The translations under genes and the position numbers were made by a program. A stretch of DNA of 64,000 nt from GCA-2746605 sp963710615. GTDB taxonomy: Bacteria > Bacteroidota > Ignavibacteria > Ignavibacteriales > Melioribacteraceae. Each line of letters opens with the position of its first letter. Positions within the stretch are counted from its first letter, which is position 1. The notes below the pieces were generated by a model. The model saw only the letters and a list, made by a program, of their open reading frames with translations. It was not told where the DNA came from and searched no databases. This document shows positions 43,353-52,961 of this stretch, one piece after another. Where the stretch lies: assembly GCA_963710615.1 (NCBI GenBank), contig CAVQBF010000027.1, positions 186,001-250,000 on the forward strand, in the 5' to 3' direction.

Positions 43353-44251
43353 TCAATACTCCCATTTAAATTATTTAATGAACGGAGATCCATTCCCCAA
43401 TAAAGTTTTTTTCTAAGTATCTGAAAATAATGCTTATCAATATTGTGAACTAATCTTAAATCGTATTTACTTTTTGTAATTCTTATTTCTGCAGGAGACT
43501 TTAATGAGCTCACTCTTTGTCCATCACAGATTACTTGTACATTTTCAAATAAAGATTTTGCTTTTATTACTATTTTCTGTTCACTCGAAATTACTAAAGG
43601 GCGCATTGATAGAGTATGTGCTGAGATTGGGCTAAGTGTAATCGCATTAGCTTGAGGATTAACTATTGGCCCGCCAGTAGAAAGTGAATAGCCGGTTGAT
43701 CCCGTAGGAGTTGCTATAATGATTCCATCTGCAGAAAATGTTGAGACATATTCACCATCAATTTCTATAGTAATCTCAATCATTTTAGGATATTTACCTC
43801 TATCAATAACAATATCATTAATTGCATAGAACTGGTTGTCTTCTTCAGTAGGAGAGTTCGCATCAAGAGCTAATCTTTTTTCAATTATCAATTCTTCAGT
43901 TTTTAAATAATCAATCAATTCATCGATTTTAGAGGCTTCAAATTCCGCAAGGAATCCCAGCTTCCCAAAATTTACACCAAGCAGAGGAGTTTCTGAAAAT
44001 CTTGAATTATAAGCCATTTGTAGAAGCGTTCCATCTCCACCAATTGAAATAATTACATCACAATTATCAGCAAGTAGATCATTTCTAAAGAGTTTATAAT
44101 TTTTCCAATGTTCTTTATGAACACCCTTTATTTTAAGTACTAAATCACTTAACACAAAGTCCACCTTAGCTTTTTGAAGCTCTTCTATCAAAGTATTTAC
44201 AAAACTTATAATGTCGGATTTTAAGTAATTCGGACTAATTCCAATTTTCAT
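43349..44251 (-). CDS. nadK: NAD kinase
   Basis: This 300-residue enzyme phosphorylates NAD to NADP. The GGDGT motif lies at residues 71-75 (ISIGGDGTLLQMAY), followed by GVNFGKLGFLAEFE, the Asn-Asp block YAINDIVIDRG and the glycine-rich TFSADGIIIATPTGSTGYSLS. Length is normal. It lies 15 bases downstream of the MsbA-like gene and overlaps the thioredoxin-like gene by 4 bases, forming a three-gene minus-strand operon. Confidence 0.97.
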   Translation of the reverse strand: MKIGISPNYLKSDIISFVNTLIEELQKAKVDFVLSDLVLKIKGVHKEHWKNYKLFRNDLLADNCDVIISIGGDGTLLQMAYNSRFSETPLLGVNFGKLGFLAEFEASKIDELIDYLKTEELIIEKRLALDANSPTEEDNQFYAINDIVIDRGKYPKMIEITIEIDGEYVSTFSADGIIIATPTGSTGYSLSTGGPIVNPQANAITLSPISAHTLSMRPLVISSEQKIVIKAKSLFENVQVICDGQRVSSLKSPAEIRITKSKYDLRLVHNIDKHYFQILRKKLYWGMDLRSLNNLNGSIE

Positions 44252-44266
44252 AATATTTATTATACT

Positions 44267-46135
44267 CTAATTAGATAAGTGCTTAAACTGTAATTCATAT
44301 AATTTACTATAAATACCTTTATTATCCCTCAACAATTCATCGTGTTTACCTTGCTGCACAATCTTACCTCTATCTAGAACTAAAATTCTATCAGCATTTC
44401 TAATTGTGCTCAATCTATGAGCAATAACAAACGTTGTTCTTTCTTTCATCAACTTTTCAATAGCTTCTTGAACTAAAACCTCCGACTCATTATCAAGAGC
44501 TGAAGTTGCTTCGTCAAAAATCATTATTGGAGGATTTTTTAATAATGCGCGTGCAATTGATATTCTTTGCCTTTGACCGCCTGAGAGTTTTGTCCCCTGT
44601 TCCCCAATGGATGTATCGTAACCTTTAGGAAGTTCTGAAATAAAATTATGTGCATTAGCAATTTTGGCAACTTCAATAATTTTATCGAGTGGATGATCTT
44701 CTAAACCATAAGCAATATTATTAGCAATCGTTTCATTAAACAAAACAGTTTCTTGAGTTACAATTCCCATTAATTTTCTCAAGTCTTCTATAGTATATTT
44801 TTTTATATCTACTCCATCAATAGAAATTATACCGGAAGTTGGATCATAAAATCTAGGGATTAAATCAACGAACGTAGTTTTACCGGCACCGCTGCTGCCA
44901 ACTAAAGCAATTATCTCACCTTTATTAACTCTGACTGAGACTTTATCTAATACTGCTTCTCCGGAATCTTCATATTTGAATGAAACCTCTTCAAATGCTA
45001 TCTCTTTATCAAACGAACTGAGTGCCACAGGGTTTTCAATATTTTTTATTTTTGGTTGAGTATCTAAAAGTTCAAAAACCCTATCCCCAGCAGCAATTGA
45101 TTCTTGTATTTTATTATTAATCGTGGCCAAAGTTTTCATAGGTGGAATCATCTGAAAAATAGCAAATAGAAATGCTAAAAATTCACTTGCTTTCATTGTT
45201 TTATCAACTAGAACAAAAATACCACCGTAATAAATAATTACTACGCCAACCAAGACAGCAATAATTTCAGTAGCTGGTGATGCAATATTTTGGACTCTTG
45301 CTTTTTTTAAGAAAGTTCGGAAAAATGATCGAGTTTCACTATTGAATTTCTTCTTTTCGTAATCTTCCATTCCAAAGGCTTTTACAATTTTTATCCCAAA
45401 CAAAGATTCCTGTAAAATGTTGGTTAAATTTCCCATTTGCCTTTGCAATTTAGTAGTCTGCTTTCTTAGAGTTAAGCCAATTTTACCAATTAGAAAAACA
45501 GATACTGGGAGTACAAGCAAAGAGATTAAAAATAATTTCCAACTTATTGAGATTGCAATACCCATAAACACCAGTATTGTTATAGGCTCCCTAAACACAG
45601 TTAAAAATACTTGTGATACACTAGCCTGAACTATATAAACATCGTTTGTAATTCTGGATATAAGATCACCTATTCTTTCATTCTTGAAGTAGCTCATTGG
45701 AAGTTTGTGCAGGTGAGCATAAGTTAAATCTCTAATATTTTTTATTACACCTTGCTCAACATATGCTAAAAAATAAGATTGAAAATATGAAAATATCCCT
45801 TTCCCCCAAAAAGCAATTAAAATCAAAATACAGATTTTTAATAAAATATCGGATGTTTCACCTGAAAAAATAAATTCATGGAATGAGTCAGAAATATTAT
45901 CGACAGTTTCATTTATCCAGTTTGGAATAATGCTATCGTTACTAGTAGTTTCAACTTCTTCAACTACTTCTGTCGTTTCGTTTTCATATTGTTTGAAAAG
46001 TGTATCTAAAAGTGGTATTGATAAATAAACAGAGGCTCCATTTAAAATGGAGTAAAAAAATGTGCACACAATTGCTACTGAGAGATGTTTCCAGAATGGG
46101 AAAACAAACTTTATTATTCTTTTATAAGTATTCAA
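44267..46135 (-). CDS. MsbA-type ABC exporter (half-transporter)
   Basis: This 622-residue protein fuses an ABC_membrane domain of six helices (about 15-330) to a nucleotide-binding domain (about 370-622). The NBD shows Walker A LVGSSGAGKTTFVDLIPRF, the Q loop with VTQETVLF, the signature LSGGQRQRISIARALL, Walker B IMIFDEATSALD and the H-loop IAHRLSTI. An acidic stretch (ETTEVVEEVETTSND, about 52-66) enlarges the first periplasmic loop. The family exports lipid A or other large amphiphiles as a homodimer; with lipid A genes in the window and a glycan locus next door, lipid A or LPS flipping is the likely role. I do not assign msbA firmly because related exporters look alike. Confidence 0.9.
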   Translation of the reverse strand: MNTYKRIIKFVFPFWKHLSVAIVCTFFYSILNGASVYLSIPLLDTLFKQYENETTEVVEEVETTSNDSIIPNWINETVDNISDSFHEFIFSGETSDILLKICILILIAFWGKGIFSYFQSYFLAYVEQGVIKNIRDLTYAHLHKLPMSYFKNERIGDLISRITNDVYIVQASVSQVFLTVFREPITILVFMGIAISISWKLFLISLLVLPVSVFLIGKIGLTLRKQTTKLQRQMGNLTNILQESLFGIKIVKAFGMEDYEKKKFNSETRSFFRTFLKKARVQNIASPATEIIAVLVGVVIIYYGGIFVLVDKTMKASEFLAFLFAIFQMIPPMKTLATINNKIQESIAAGDRVFELLDTQPKIKNIENPVALSSFDKEIAFEEVSFKYEDSGEAVLDKVSVRVNKGEIIALVGSSGAGKTTFVDLIPRFYDPTSGIISIDGVDIKKYTIEDLRKLMGIVTQETVLFNETIANNIAYGLEDHPLDKIIEVAKIANAHNFISELPKGYDTSIGEQGTKLSGGQRQRISIARALLKNPPIMIFDEATSALDNESEVLVQEAIEKLMKERTTFVIAHRLSTIRNADRILVLDRGKIVQQGKHDELLRDNKGIYSKLYELQFKHLSN

Positions 46136-46310
46136 ATTAAGTGTAACTGAAGTTAATTTTAATAATTGTTAAAGATACTCAAACAGTGAAATGTATCCAA
46201 GAAATAAGAAATTTACAATAATCTTCAGTTCAGCATATGTGAATATTCCAAAATAAATTCATATAATTACGTTTTATATATTTGTTAATGAAATAGCGAG
46301 TTTTCCAAAA

Positions 46311-47309
46311 TTGCAAATTGATATTGTTTACACATGGGTTGACGGTTCTGATCCTCTTTGGATTGAAAAGAAAACCGAAAAAGCAAAGAAGATTGGTAAT
46401 ATTCTTCCAGCTTCCGATCATAGTTCAAGGTTCACAGACAATGATGAGCTGAAATATTCTTTGCGATCATTGGAAAAATATGCCCCTTGGATAAATAACA
46501 TTTTTATAGTTACAGATAATCAGAAACCTTCTTGGTTAAATTTAACACATCCAAAAATTAAAATTATTGATCATCAAGAAATATTTAGAAACAACAATCA
46601 TCTACCAACTTTTAGTGCAAGAGTAATTGAATCACAGATTCATCATATCAATGAGTTATCTGAACATTTTATATACTTTAATGATGATATGTTTCTATCA
46701 AATTATTGCACACCCGAGTTCTTTTTCCCTAATGAAAATAAACCTTATGTTTTCGTATCTGAAATAGTTCCAATTCCGAGCAAAAAATCATTTGATATCA
46801 GTAAACGAGATAGAGCCAAACGTAACGATCATCAGCATGCAATTGTGAATACCAGAAAAGTTATCCGCGATAAATTTAAGAAGTCTGTATATAATAATGT
46901 TAGACATGGCCCAAAACCATTACTCAAATCAGTACTTTATAAACTGGAAGAATTATTTGAAGTTGAACTCGAAAATACAATTAAGAACAGTTTTAGAACT
47001 GAAGATGACATTTTAATGATCCATCTCTTTGAATATTATGTACTTTTGAAAAATATTGGGAAATCCCGTTATCTTAAAACTGTTAGTAAAAAAGAAAGTT
47101 TGTTGGATAAATTTTCAAATAATCGTAATACTTTTGGTTACATTAATCTTCATGAAGACAATTTAGAAAGTAATTTAAGAAGTATAAAAGAAAGAGAGCC
47201 TGTTTTACTGTGTTTAAATCAAACACCTGACTCACCAAATAAAAATGTCGAAAGAATAAAAATTTTTCTAGCTGAACTATTTCCATCTAAAAGTCAGTTT
47301 GAAATTTAA
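46311..47309 (+). CDS. Stealth-family sugar-phosphate transferase
   Basis: This 332-residue protein carries the conserved regions of the Stealth family: CR1 DIVYTWVDGSDPLW at the very N-terminus, CR2 with DNDELKYSLRSLEKYAPW and FIYFNDDMFLSNY, and CR3 with RHGPKPLLKSVL followed by SFRTEDDIL. Stealth proteins transfer hexose-1-phosphate to make phosphodiester-linked capsule or exopolysaccharide. The start is TTG at 46311, giving M-Q-I-D-I-V-Y-T-W, which is how the family begins; TATATTTG at 46277-46284 resembles the Bacteroidetes -7 box, but no matching -33 element was found. It is the only plus-strand gene of the glycan locus, divergent from the exporter and convergent with the TagF-like gene. 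Confidence 0.93.
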   Translation: MQIDIVYTWVDGSDPLWIEKKTEKAKKIGNILPASDHSSRFTDNDELKYSLRSLEKYAPWINNIFIVTDNQKPSWLNLTHPKIKIIDHQEIFRNNNHLPTFSARVIESQIHHINELSEHFIYFNDDMFLSNYCTPEFFFPNENKPYVFVSEIVPIPSKKSFDISKRDRAKRNDHQHAIVNTRKVIRDKFKKSVYNNVRHGPKPLLKSVLYKLEELFEVELENTIKNSFRTEDDILMIHLFEYYVLLKNIGKSRYLKTVSKKESLLDKFSNNRNTFGYINLHEDNLESNLRSIKEREPVLLCLNQTPDSPNKNVERIKIFLAELFPSKSQFEI

Positions 47310-47390
47310 AGTAACTAATTTTTATTTATATTTAACTCTGCAGTAATAAATGATTTGGGTAAAATTTACAAATAAATTAAAGACGAAATT

Positions 47391-48431
47391 TTATTTCACC
47401 AATATCTGTTTTATTTCGTCAGCAGCCCGCTTTCCTGCTTGGCCATCTAATTTATAGAATAAGACTTTATTCGCTTCTTGCCTTTCTCTCTTTTTCTCTT
47501 CTGGGTTATTAAGGGATGCAGTAATTTCTTTTTTAAGTTCTTCGAAATTTTCAACTTGCCTGCTAATACTCTTTAGTAATCGCTGAATTTCCGGAATTGT
47601 TCTACCTGAATCTGGTACCCTAAAAGTAATAATTGGTTTATCAAAAGCACAAAACTCACCTATTATCGAGCTATAATCGCCAACAAGCAGATCAGAAATC
47701 ATTAAATATGGCGTGACATTATAATCCTCAATGAAGAAAATCTTTTTAAAGGATCTTAATTTATCAACATAGACTTTTTTTGTCCATGTATGAACTGTGA
47801 CTAAAATATTATAGTTATCAGAGAGCGACTCAATTTCATTTATCCATTTCTCAATTGCAGACAAACCAGCAACATTCCAAGTTGAAGTAAAAATTAGAGT
47901 CTTCTTTTCTTGATCAATACCAATTTTAATTTTAAGTTTCTCTAAAAATTCTTTTTCATAAACTCCATTAAAAGCATCATCCAGTTTAGGGTAACCAATT
48001 GCTTTTACAGAATATATACCTCTAGAAAATGCTGTTTTTACCTGTTCATCACTAGAAACAAAATAAATATCGAAACCATTATAATTCTTTGCAGAAGTCC
48101 ATCTTTTAAATTGATAGAGACCATGATCAAATCCTATCTTAATAATTCTATTAACTGGAAATTTGTATGGAGTTTGCCTTCCCATAATTACAACTTTTGG
48201 AAACGAAGGCAACCTTTTATATTTGACATTCCTTAACTCTAAATATTTTCCTGACTTTTTATTTTTTGCAATAATTGTGATTTCTGGAAGAAACCTTTTA
48301 ATTGGTAAAAACATTTCATAATCAATGGGATCTGCACAATAAAATATCAGTTCTTCATTTTTATTTAATAGCTTAGCCAAATACCAAAATAATTTATATG
48401 GATATTTATATATGTAATATGAAAATACCAT
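47391..48431 (-). CDS. CDP-glycerol glycerophosphotransferase-like (TagF/TagB-type) enzyme
   Basis: This 346-residue protein resembles the C-terminal catalytic domain of TagF/TagB enzymes, which polymerise or attach glycerol phosphate from CDP-glycerol. Key segments are FDHGLYQFKRW (the usual HG after the first strand), VSSDEQVKTAF, IGYPKLDD, LIFTSTWN and ISDLLVGDYSSIIGEFCAF, matching the D-x-x-x-x-D-Y-S-S motif of the family. In a Gram-negative setting it probably adds a polyol phosphate or related group to a surface glycan rather than making teichoic acid. It is the last gene of the nine-gene minus-strand glycan cluster, 6 bases after the GT9 gene. Confidence 0.85.
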   Translation of the reverse strand: MVFSYYIYKYPYKLFWYLAKLLNKNEELIFYCADPIDYEMFLPIKRFLPEITIIAKNKKSGKYLELRNVKYKRLPSFPKVVIMGRQTPYKFPVNRIIKIGFDHGLYQFKRWTSAKNYNGFDIYFVSSDEQVKTAFSRGIYSVKAIGYPKLDDAFNGVYEKEFLEKLKIKIGIDQEKKTLIFTSTWNVAGLSAIEKWINEIESLSDNYNILVTVHTWTKKVYVDKLRSFKKIFFIEDYNVTPYLMISDLLVGDYSSIIGEFCAFDKPIITFRVPDSGRTIPEIQRLLKSISRQVENFEELKKEITASLNNPEEKKRERQEANKVLFYKLDGQAGKRAADEIKQILVK

Positions 48432-48437
48432 TTCTCT

Positions 48438-49469
48438 CTAACTAAATTTTTCTTGAACTTTTCTGAATACAGATTCAGCTTCTATAAACTTCATACAATT
48501 GTGATGTTTAAGCGGGCACTCTTTAGTCCCATGACTACTGCATGGTCTACATTCGAGGTCAATTTCAAATACATGATCATTTTTTCCAATTGGTGGATAC
48601 CCTATACTTTGCACTGTGGGACCAAAAAACACAAACACATCAGTATTTACTGCATTTGCTAAGTGCATTGCACCGCTATCATTGCAAATCATTAAATCGC
48701 ATTTTTTTATTAACGCTGCTGATTCCAATAAACTTAGTTCACCGGCTAGGTTAACAAAATTATTATTCGGTTTAATATTTTCACAAATTTCTCTTTCTAC
48801 ATTACTACCAATAAATACGATACCATAATTACTATCATTTAATTTATATACTAAATCCTTATAATGTTCTTCCGGCCATCTTTTGGTGTACCAATTGGAT
48901 CCAGGTGCAATGGCAATTATTTTATTTGAGCTGTTATCCAATTGCTTCAATAATTTATCAGCTTTAGAATACATTTGCTGAGTTGGGAATAGCTCTGTTT
49001 GAATTGGGAATTCTTTGTCTGTAAAAATTGAAAGAAGATGTAGGTTTTTCTTTATTTTCAAAGTTTTCTTAAGATGCGGAAGTCTGTGCGTCAAGAAATT
49101 TTGAGAAGCCCAACGGGCAAATCCTACTCTATACTTTATTCCAGATAGTAGCATTAAAAGCGCTGACGTAAATGAACTATGCGGGGATATTGCTATATCA
49201 TATTTATTATTTTTAAGAAGTGTTAAAGTTCGAAAAAAGGAAAATAATTTACTCTTTCTTTTATCAAATTTTATAACAGTGTTTACATATGGATTATTAT
49301 CAAGTAAATTAGCTGCTTGAGGAATTACCATAACATCCAAAAAAGCATTTGGAAATATTATTTTTGTTTCACGAATTAACGGCGTAATTAAAATTACATC
49401 ACCAATAAATGCTGTTTGGATGATTAAAATTCGACTAATACTATGATTGTTTATTTGAATCAATTTCAT
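48438..49469 (-). CDS. Glycosyltransferase family 9 (heptosyltransferase-like)
   Basis: This 343-residue GT-B enzyme resembles WaaF/WaaC heptosyltransferases that build the LPS inner core from ADP-heptose. The N-terminal block is ILIIQTAFIGDVILITPLIRE; the C-terminal sugar-nucleotide site has NLAGELSLLESAALI, MICNDSGAMHLANAV and VFFGPT. A Cys-rich tail (CRPCSSHGTKECPLKHHNCM) is also common in the family. It lies 9 bases downstream of a GT4 gene. Sugar specificity is not certain, but it fits LPS core synthesis with the WaaE-like gene upstream. Confidence 0.9.
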   Translation of the reverse strand: MKLIQINNHSISRILIIQTAFIGDVILITPLIRETKIIFPNAFLDVMVIPQAANLLDNNPYVNTVIKFDKRKSKLFSFFRTLTLLKNNKYDIAISPHSSFTSALLMLLSGIKYRVGFARWASQNFLTHRLPHLKKTLKIKKNLHLLSIFTDKEFPIQTELFPTQQMYSKADKLLKQLDNSSNKIIAIAPGSNWYTKRWPEEHYKDLVYKLNDSNYGIVFIGSNVEREICENIKPNNNFVNLAGELSLLESAALIKKCDLMICNDSGAMHLANAVNTDVFVFFGPTVQSIGYPPIGKNDHVFEIDLECRPCSSHGTKECPLKHHNCMKFIEAESVFRKVQEKFS

Positions 49470-49478
49470 TCTAGAAAA

Positions 49479-50585
49479 TTATGTACCTAACAAATTTTTA
49501 TAAAGCTCAATGTTTTGTTCAACAGTCTTTTCAATCGAAAACCTAATAGCACTCTCTTTAGCCGAAATACTTAATAGTTCTTGTTTCTCTTTATTTTTCA
49601 TTAACTCTATTAGAGTTTCAGCTAATTGATCATGATTTTTTGCTTCGACTAGAATACCATTTTTATTATGTTCAATTAATTCTGGAATACCCCCACTTCT
49701 TGCCGCCACAATTGGCAATCCAACTGCAAGAGCATCAATTAGGGAAGTACCCAAGCCTTCTTTTTTTGATGCAAGAATAAAAATATCGAAGACTTTTAAT
49801 AGTTGACCAATATCATTTCTAAACCCAAGAAAAACGACATCTTTATTAATACTTAATTCAATAGCTAAATTTTTCATTTCATCAAACAATGGTCCATCAC
49901 CTGCACATATTAATTTTGTATTAACAAACTCTTTTTTTACCAAGCGAAAAGCGTTCAATAAATTCGGATAGTCTTTATGTCCGGCAAATGCTGCAACGGT
50001 TCCTAAAATTATATCATTCTCTCCAATTCCATATCTTTCTCGAAAATGAGTATCTGGTGAAACCTTATCATATTTGTGAATATCTGTTCCGCTTCTTATC
50101 GTCATAATTTTATTTTCGTCAATACCATCTAGTATAAGAACTTTCTTAATAAAATCAGAAATTGCAATGATCTTACAAATTTTACTATTATTATATTTTA
50201 ATCGGCTAAAAAGGTTTTTCCTTATTGGAAAATCAACTCTTCTTACACCAATTAACTTTGGAAACGGATAAAAATGCTTTGCAAGAATTGCAATACTAAG
50301 AGCATGGGCAGAGTGAGCATGTATTATATCAATATTATTTTTTTTACAATACTTGGAAATTTTATAGGCAGCGTAAATATCTAATTCACCAACGATATTA
50401 ATCTCATAAAAAGGTAGAGTTTCTTTTTTGCAATATTGTGATAACTCAGATGATTTATTCGAAATCAGTAAAGAATTGATTCCTTTTCCGACCAAGTACT
50501 TATGCAGATAAAAAACTTGTTGTTGACCACCCCGCCAATATTTTTCGGTATCTATGTGAAGTATATTCAACTCTCTAGTTTCCAC
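49479..50585 (-). CDS. Glycosyltransferase family 4
   Basis: This 368-residue retaining GT-B enzyme has an N-terminal acceptor domain (GGQQQVFYLHKYLVGKGI, IIHAHSAHALSIA) and a C-terminal donor domain with LGTVAAFAGHKDYPNLLNAF, LICAGDGP, VVFLGFRNDIGQLL and the E-x7-E motif region SKKEGLGTSLIDALAVGLP. It overlaps the upstream GT2 gene by 19 bases and is followed by the GT9 gene after 9 bases. It probably adds a hexose to a lipid A core or O-chain; the sugar is unknown. Confidence 0.9.
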   Translation of the reverse strand: METRELNILHIDTEKYWRGGQQQVFYLHKYLVGKGINSLLISNKSSELSQYCKKETLPFYEINIVGELDIYAAYKISKYCKKNNIDIIHAHSAHALSIAILAKHFYPFPKLIGVRRVDFPIRKNLFSRLKYNNSKICKIIAISDFIKKVLILDGIDENKIMTIRSGTDIHKYDKVSPDTHFRERYGIGENDIILGTVAAFAGHKDYPNLLNAFRLVKKEFVNTKLICAGDGPLFDEMKNLAIELSINKDVVFLGFRNDIGQLLKVFDIFILASKKEGLGTSLIDALAVGLPIVAARSGGIPELIEHNKNGILVEAKNHDQLAETLIELMKNKEKQELLSISAKESAIRFSIEKTVEQNIELYKNLLGT

Positions 50586-51307
50586 ATTTTAATGTACTTT
50601 AGATAGGCACCAAACGCAGAATTTAAGCTGAGTATAAAACCAGCTTTACCATCCAAAAAACCTTTTTGCAAAAAATACATTTTAAAAAACTTAATAAAAC
50701 CTAAAATAATGGAAGTAAATATTGAATATTTTTTTTCTTGACTACTTTCTTTTAGAGCTAAATCAGTATAACGATTTATTTTACTAATATGCTTGCTAAT
50801 TGTTGGATAAGTATAATGAAAAATTGGTTCTTCAATCGTACCTTTGGTTCCATTTATTAAAACTGACTCGTGAACTTCCTTCTCATTAAATCTTCCGTAA
50901 TTTTTATTGAATAATCTTATTGGATAGTCATTATTCCAACCACAGTGTTTAATCTCTTTTCCCAGGTAGAATGAATTACGTTTTATTTTATAGCCTTCGT
51001 TATTAGGATCGATTAGGATATTTTTTATTCTTTTTGCTAATAATTCAGAAACTTCTTCATCAGAGTCAATTGATAAAACCCATTCATTTACCGCATGGTC
51101 TACTGCAAGCTGCTTTGTTTTCCCAAAGCCTAACCACTTTGTTTGTACAACATTACAATTATATTTTTTACAAATTTCGATTGTGCTATCTTGTGAATAA
51201 GAATCAATCACAACAATTTCATCTACCCAATGAAGCGATTTTAAACATCTTTCAATATTTTCTTCTTCATTGTGGGTTATAAGTGTTGCGCTGATTTTTT
51301 TGCTCAT
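50567..51307 (-). CDS. Glycosyltransferase family 2, WaaE/KdtX-like
   Basis: This 246-residue GT-A enzyme starts ISATLITHNEEENIERCL and continues VDEIVVIDSYSQDSTIEIC and WVLSIDSDEEVS, which is the typical pattern of WaaE/KdtX-like glucosyltransferases acting on the LPS inner core. Later segments GRFNEKEVHESVLING and FHYTYPTISKHISKINRYTDLA are also characteristic. The DxD-type metal motif is IDSDEE. It overlaps the following GT4 gene by 19 bases. Together with the GT9 and GT4 genes it suggests an LPS core module. Confidence 0.88.
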   Translation of the reverse strand: MSKKISATLITHNEEENIERCLKSLHWVDEIVVIDSYSQDSTIEICKKYNCNVVQTKWLGFGKTKQLAVDHAVNEWVLSIDSDEEVSELLAKRIKNILIDPNNEGYKIKRNSFYLGKEIKHCGWNNDYPIRLFNKNYGRFNEKEVHESVLINGTKGTIEEPIFHYTYPTISKHISKINRYTDLALKESSQEKKYSIFTSIILGFIKFFKMYFLQKGFLDGKAGFILSLNSAFGAYLKYIKMWKLES

Positions 51308-51322
51308 AAAATATTCAGTCCT

Positions 51323-52168
51323 TCAAATTTCCACAACTTTCAATTCATCATTATCTTTTTGATTATTTAAACCGTATTCACACTCAAATAAACCATTTTC
51401 AATTTTCTTCTTTTGCACTTTGTAATATTCCTTATTAATCCTCTTACCATTTCTGCTATTCGATTCATGATATAAATGAATCGGATATTCATTCCAGAAA
51501 GGATTATATCCGTTAATCCCAGCGGAATATAAGCGGTTACCTAAATCATCATCTTCATTTCCCCATCCTTCAAACATTTCATCAAAACCATTAACTTTTG
51601 TGTAATTACTTTTATGGACAGCAAATACTCCACTTCTTAATTTTGGTCCGCGTTTACTTAAACCAATATTTTTTTTAAAATATTCAAAGCAATCCTTTAT
51701 AAACTGTTTTTTGATTTTAAATATTTGTTTACTCTGCAAAATTGGTAAATAAGTAGATGTTGCAATAGTAGCCTCAGTAATCAGTTCAGATTGATCTTTG
51801 GTTAGTCTAATTGGGTAAGATACGATAAATTTAGATTCTTCGGCATGATCGACAAATGTCTTTAAATAATTCTCTGTTCCAATAATATCTTGATCATAAA
51901 AAACCAATAAATCATTTTCAGCAAGTCTGACACCGTTGTTGCGAGCTTTCGCTGCACGAAAACCTTTATTTTCTTGACGAACATACTTCAATTTATATTT
52001 TAGTTTCCCAGATAAGGAATTCAATACACTTAAAATATCTTCCTCTGATCCATCATCCGTAACTATCACTTCATCAGGTAAATATGATTGTGAATTTAAT
52101 GATAACAAACACTTTTTTAATAAATCGGTCCCATTATAAACAATTACTATTACTGATACTTTTATCAT
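51323..52168 (-). CDS. Glycosyltransferase family 2 with galactosyltransferase-like C-terminus
   Basis: This 281-residue GT-A enzyme begins VSVIVIVYNGTDLLKKCLLS and has EVIVTDDGSEED, the metal-binding LLVFYDQDIIGT (in place of the usual DxD) and a C-terminal block VNGFDEMFEGWGNEDDDLGNR, which is the glyco_transf_7C (galactosyltransferase) motif. It is a probable polysaccharide chain-elongating enzyme of the locus; donor and acceptor are unknown. It lies 15 bases before the WaaE-like gene and about 20 bases after another GT2 gene. Confidence 0.88.
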   Translation of the reverse strand: MIKVSVIVIVYNGTDLLKKCLLSLNSQSYLPDEVIVTDDGSEEDILSVLNSLSGKLKYKLKYVRQENKGFRAAKARNNGVRLAENDLLVFYDQDIIGTENYLKTFVDHAEESKFIVSYPIRLTKDQSELITEATIATSTYLPILQSKQIFKIKKQFIKDCFEYFKKNIGLSKRGPKLRSGVFAVHKSNYTKVNGFDEMFEGWGNEDDDLGNRLYSAGINGYNPFWNEYPIHLYHESNSRNGKRINKEYYKVQKKKIENGLFECEYGLNNQKDNDELKVVEI

Positions 52169-52189
52169 AATTTAATTATTTAGCTTCAA

Positions 52190-52939
52190 CTAAAACAAGT
52201 TTTTTTTGATAAACCATCTTGTGCTGAAATACAATCTTTCAACAAAACTGTAATAAGTTTTTCTTACTCTGTCCTTTTCTTTTTTAATAAAATTAGAATT
52301 ATCTTTTTGAGTTGATAGACCGCCCTTACTAAATAGAGTTATAATTAAATCAATTCTTTTGAACTTAAGTTTATACTTTAAAAGAGCACGTACAAACCAT
52401 TCATAGTCACTTGCAATTTTATAAGTCGTGTTAAAGACACCGCACCTTTCAAATGCATCTTTTTTATAAATTGTAGCCGGGTGCGGCAACGATGCTCGGT
52501 ACAAAGAAAACCTCGATGTCTTAGCAGCATTCCAAATATTTCCAATGCCAGACTGATGATTAAAAATTAATACTTTCCCATAATAAACATCATACTGAGA
52601 TCTAGCTTCGTTTAGAATAAAGTTTACAGTATATTTTATTGTATTTGTAGAAATAAAAAAATCATCTGCATTGAGAAAAATTATGTAATCACCGGAGCTT
52701 GCAGAGATTCCTTTATTCATGGCATCGAATATACCATTATCAGGTTCAGTTATTAATTTTGTTATTTTATCAGCGAAATTTTGAATTACATTGAGTGTAT
52801 CATCTGAGGAGACACCATCAACAATAATATATTCAAAATTTGAATAAGACTGATTTACAACACTTTCAATACATTTATAAATTGTATTAGCTGAATTTTT
52901 ACAGACAGTTATAACAGATATTTTAGGATGCACTTCCAT
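52190..52939 (-). CDS. Glycosyltransferase family 2
   Basis: This 249-residue GT-A enzyme belongs to the common group with the start ISVITVCKNSANTIYKCIES, then YIIVDGVSSDDTLNVI, EPDNGIFDAMNKGISASSGD and the DxD motif FLNADDFF. A later SLPHPATIYKKDAFERCGVF block and SDYEWFVRAL are characteristic of this group. The C-terminal helix FSTRWFIKKNLF may sit at the membrane. It lies about 20 bases from its neighbours on both sides in the same orientation. Confidence 0.9.
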   Translation of the reverse strand: MEVHPKISVITVCKNSANTIYKCIESVVNQSYSNFEYIIVDGVSSDDTLNVIQNFADKITKLITEPDNGIFDAMNKGISASSGDYIIFLNADDFFISTNTIKYTVNFILNEARSQYDVYYGKVLIFNHQSGIGNIWNAAKTSRFSLYRASLPHPATIYKKDAFERCGVFNTTYKIASDYEWFVRALLKYKLKFKRIDLIITLFSKGGLSTQKDNSNFIKKEKDRVRKTYYSFVERLYFSTRWFIKKNLF

Positions 52940-52961
52940 TCAGTTTCAGATAAATATTAAT

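Noticed and set aside
46230..46310. Bacteroidetes-type promoter (TATATTTG at 46277-46284) for the Stealth gene
   Set aside because: The -7-like box is present but no TTTG-type -33 element lies at the right distance, so I do not list it as a feature.
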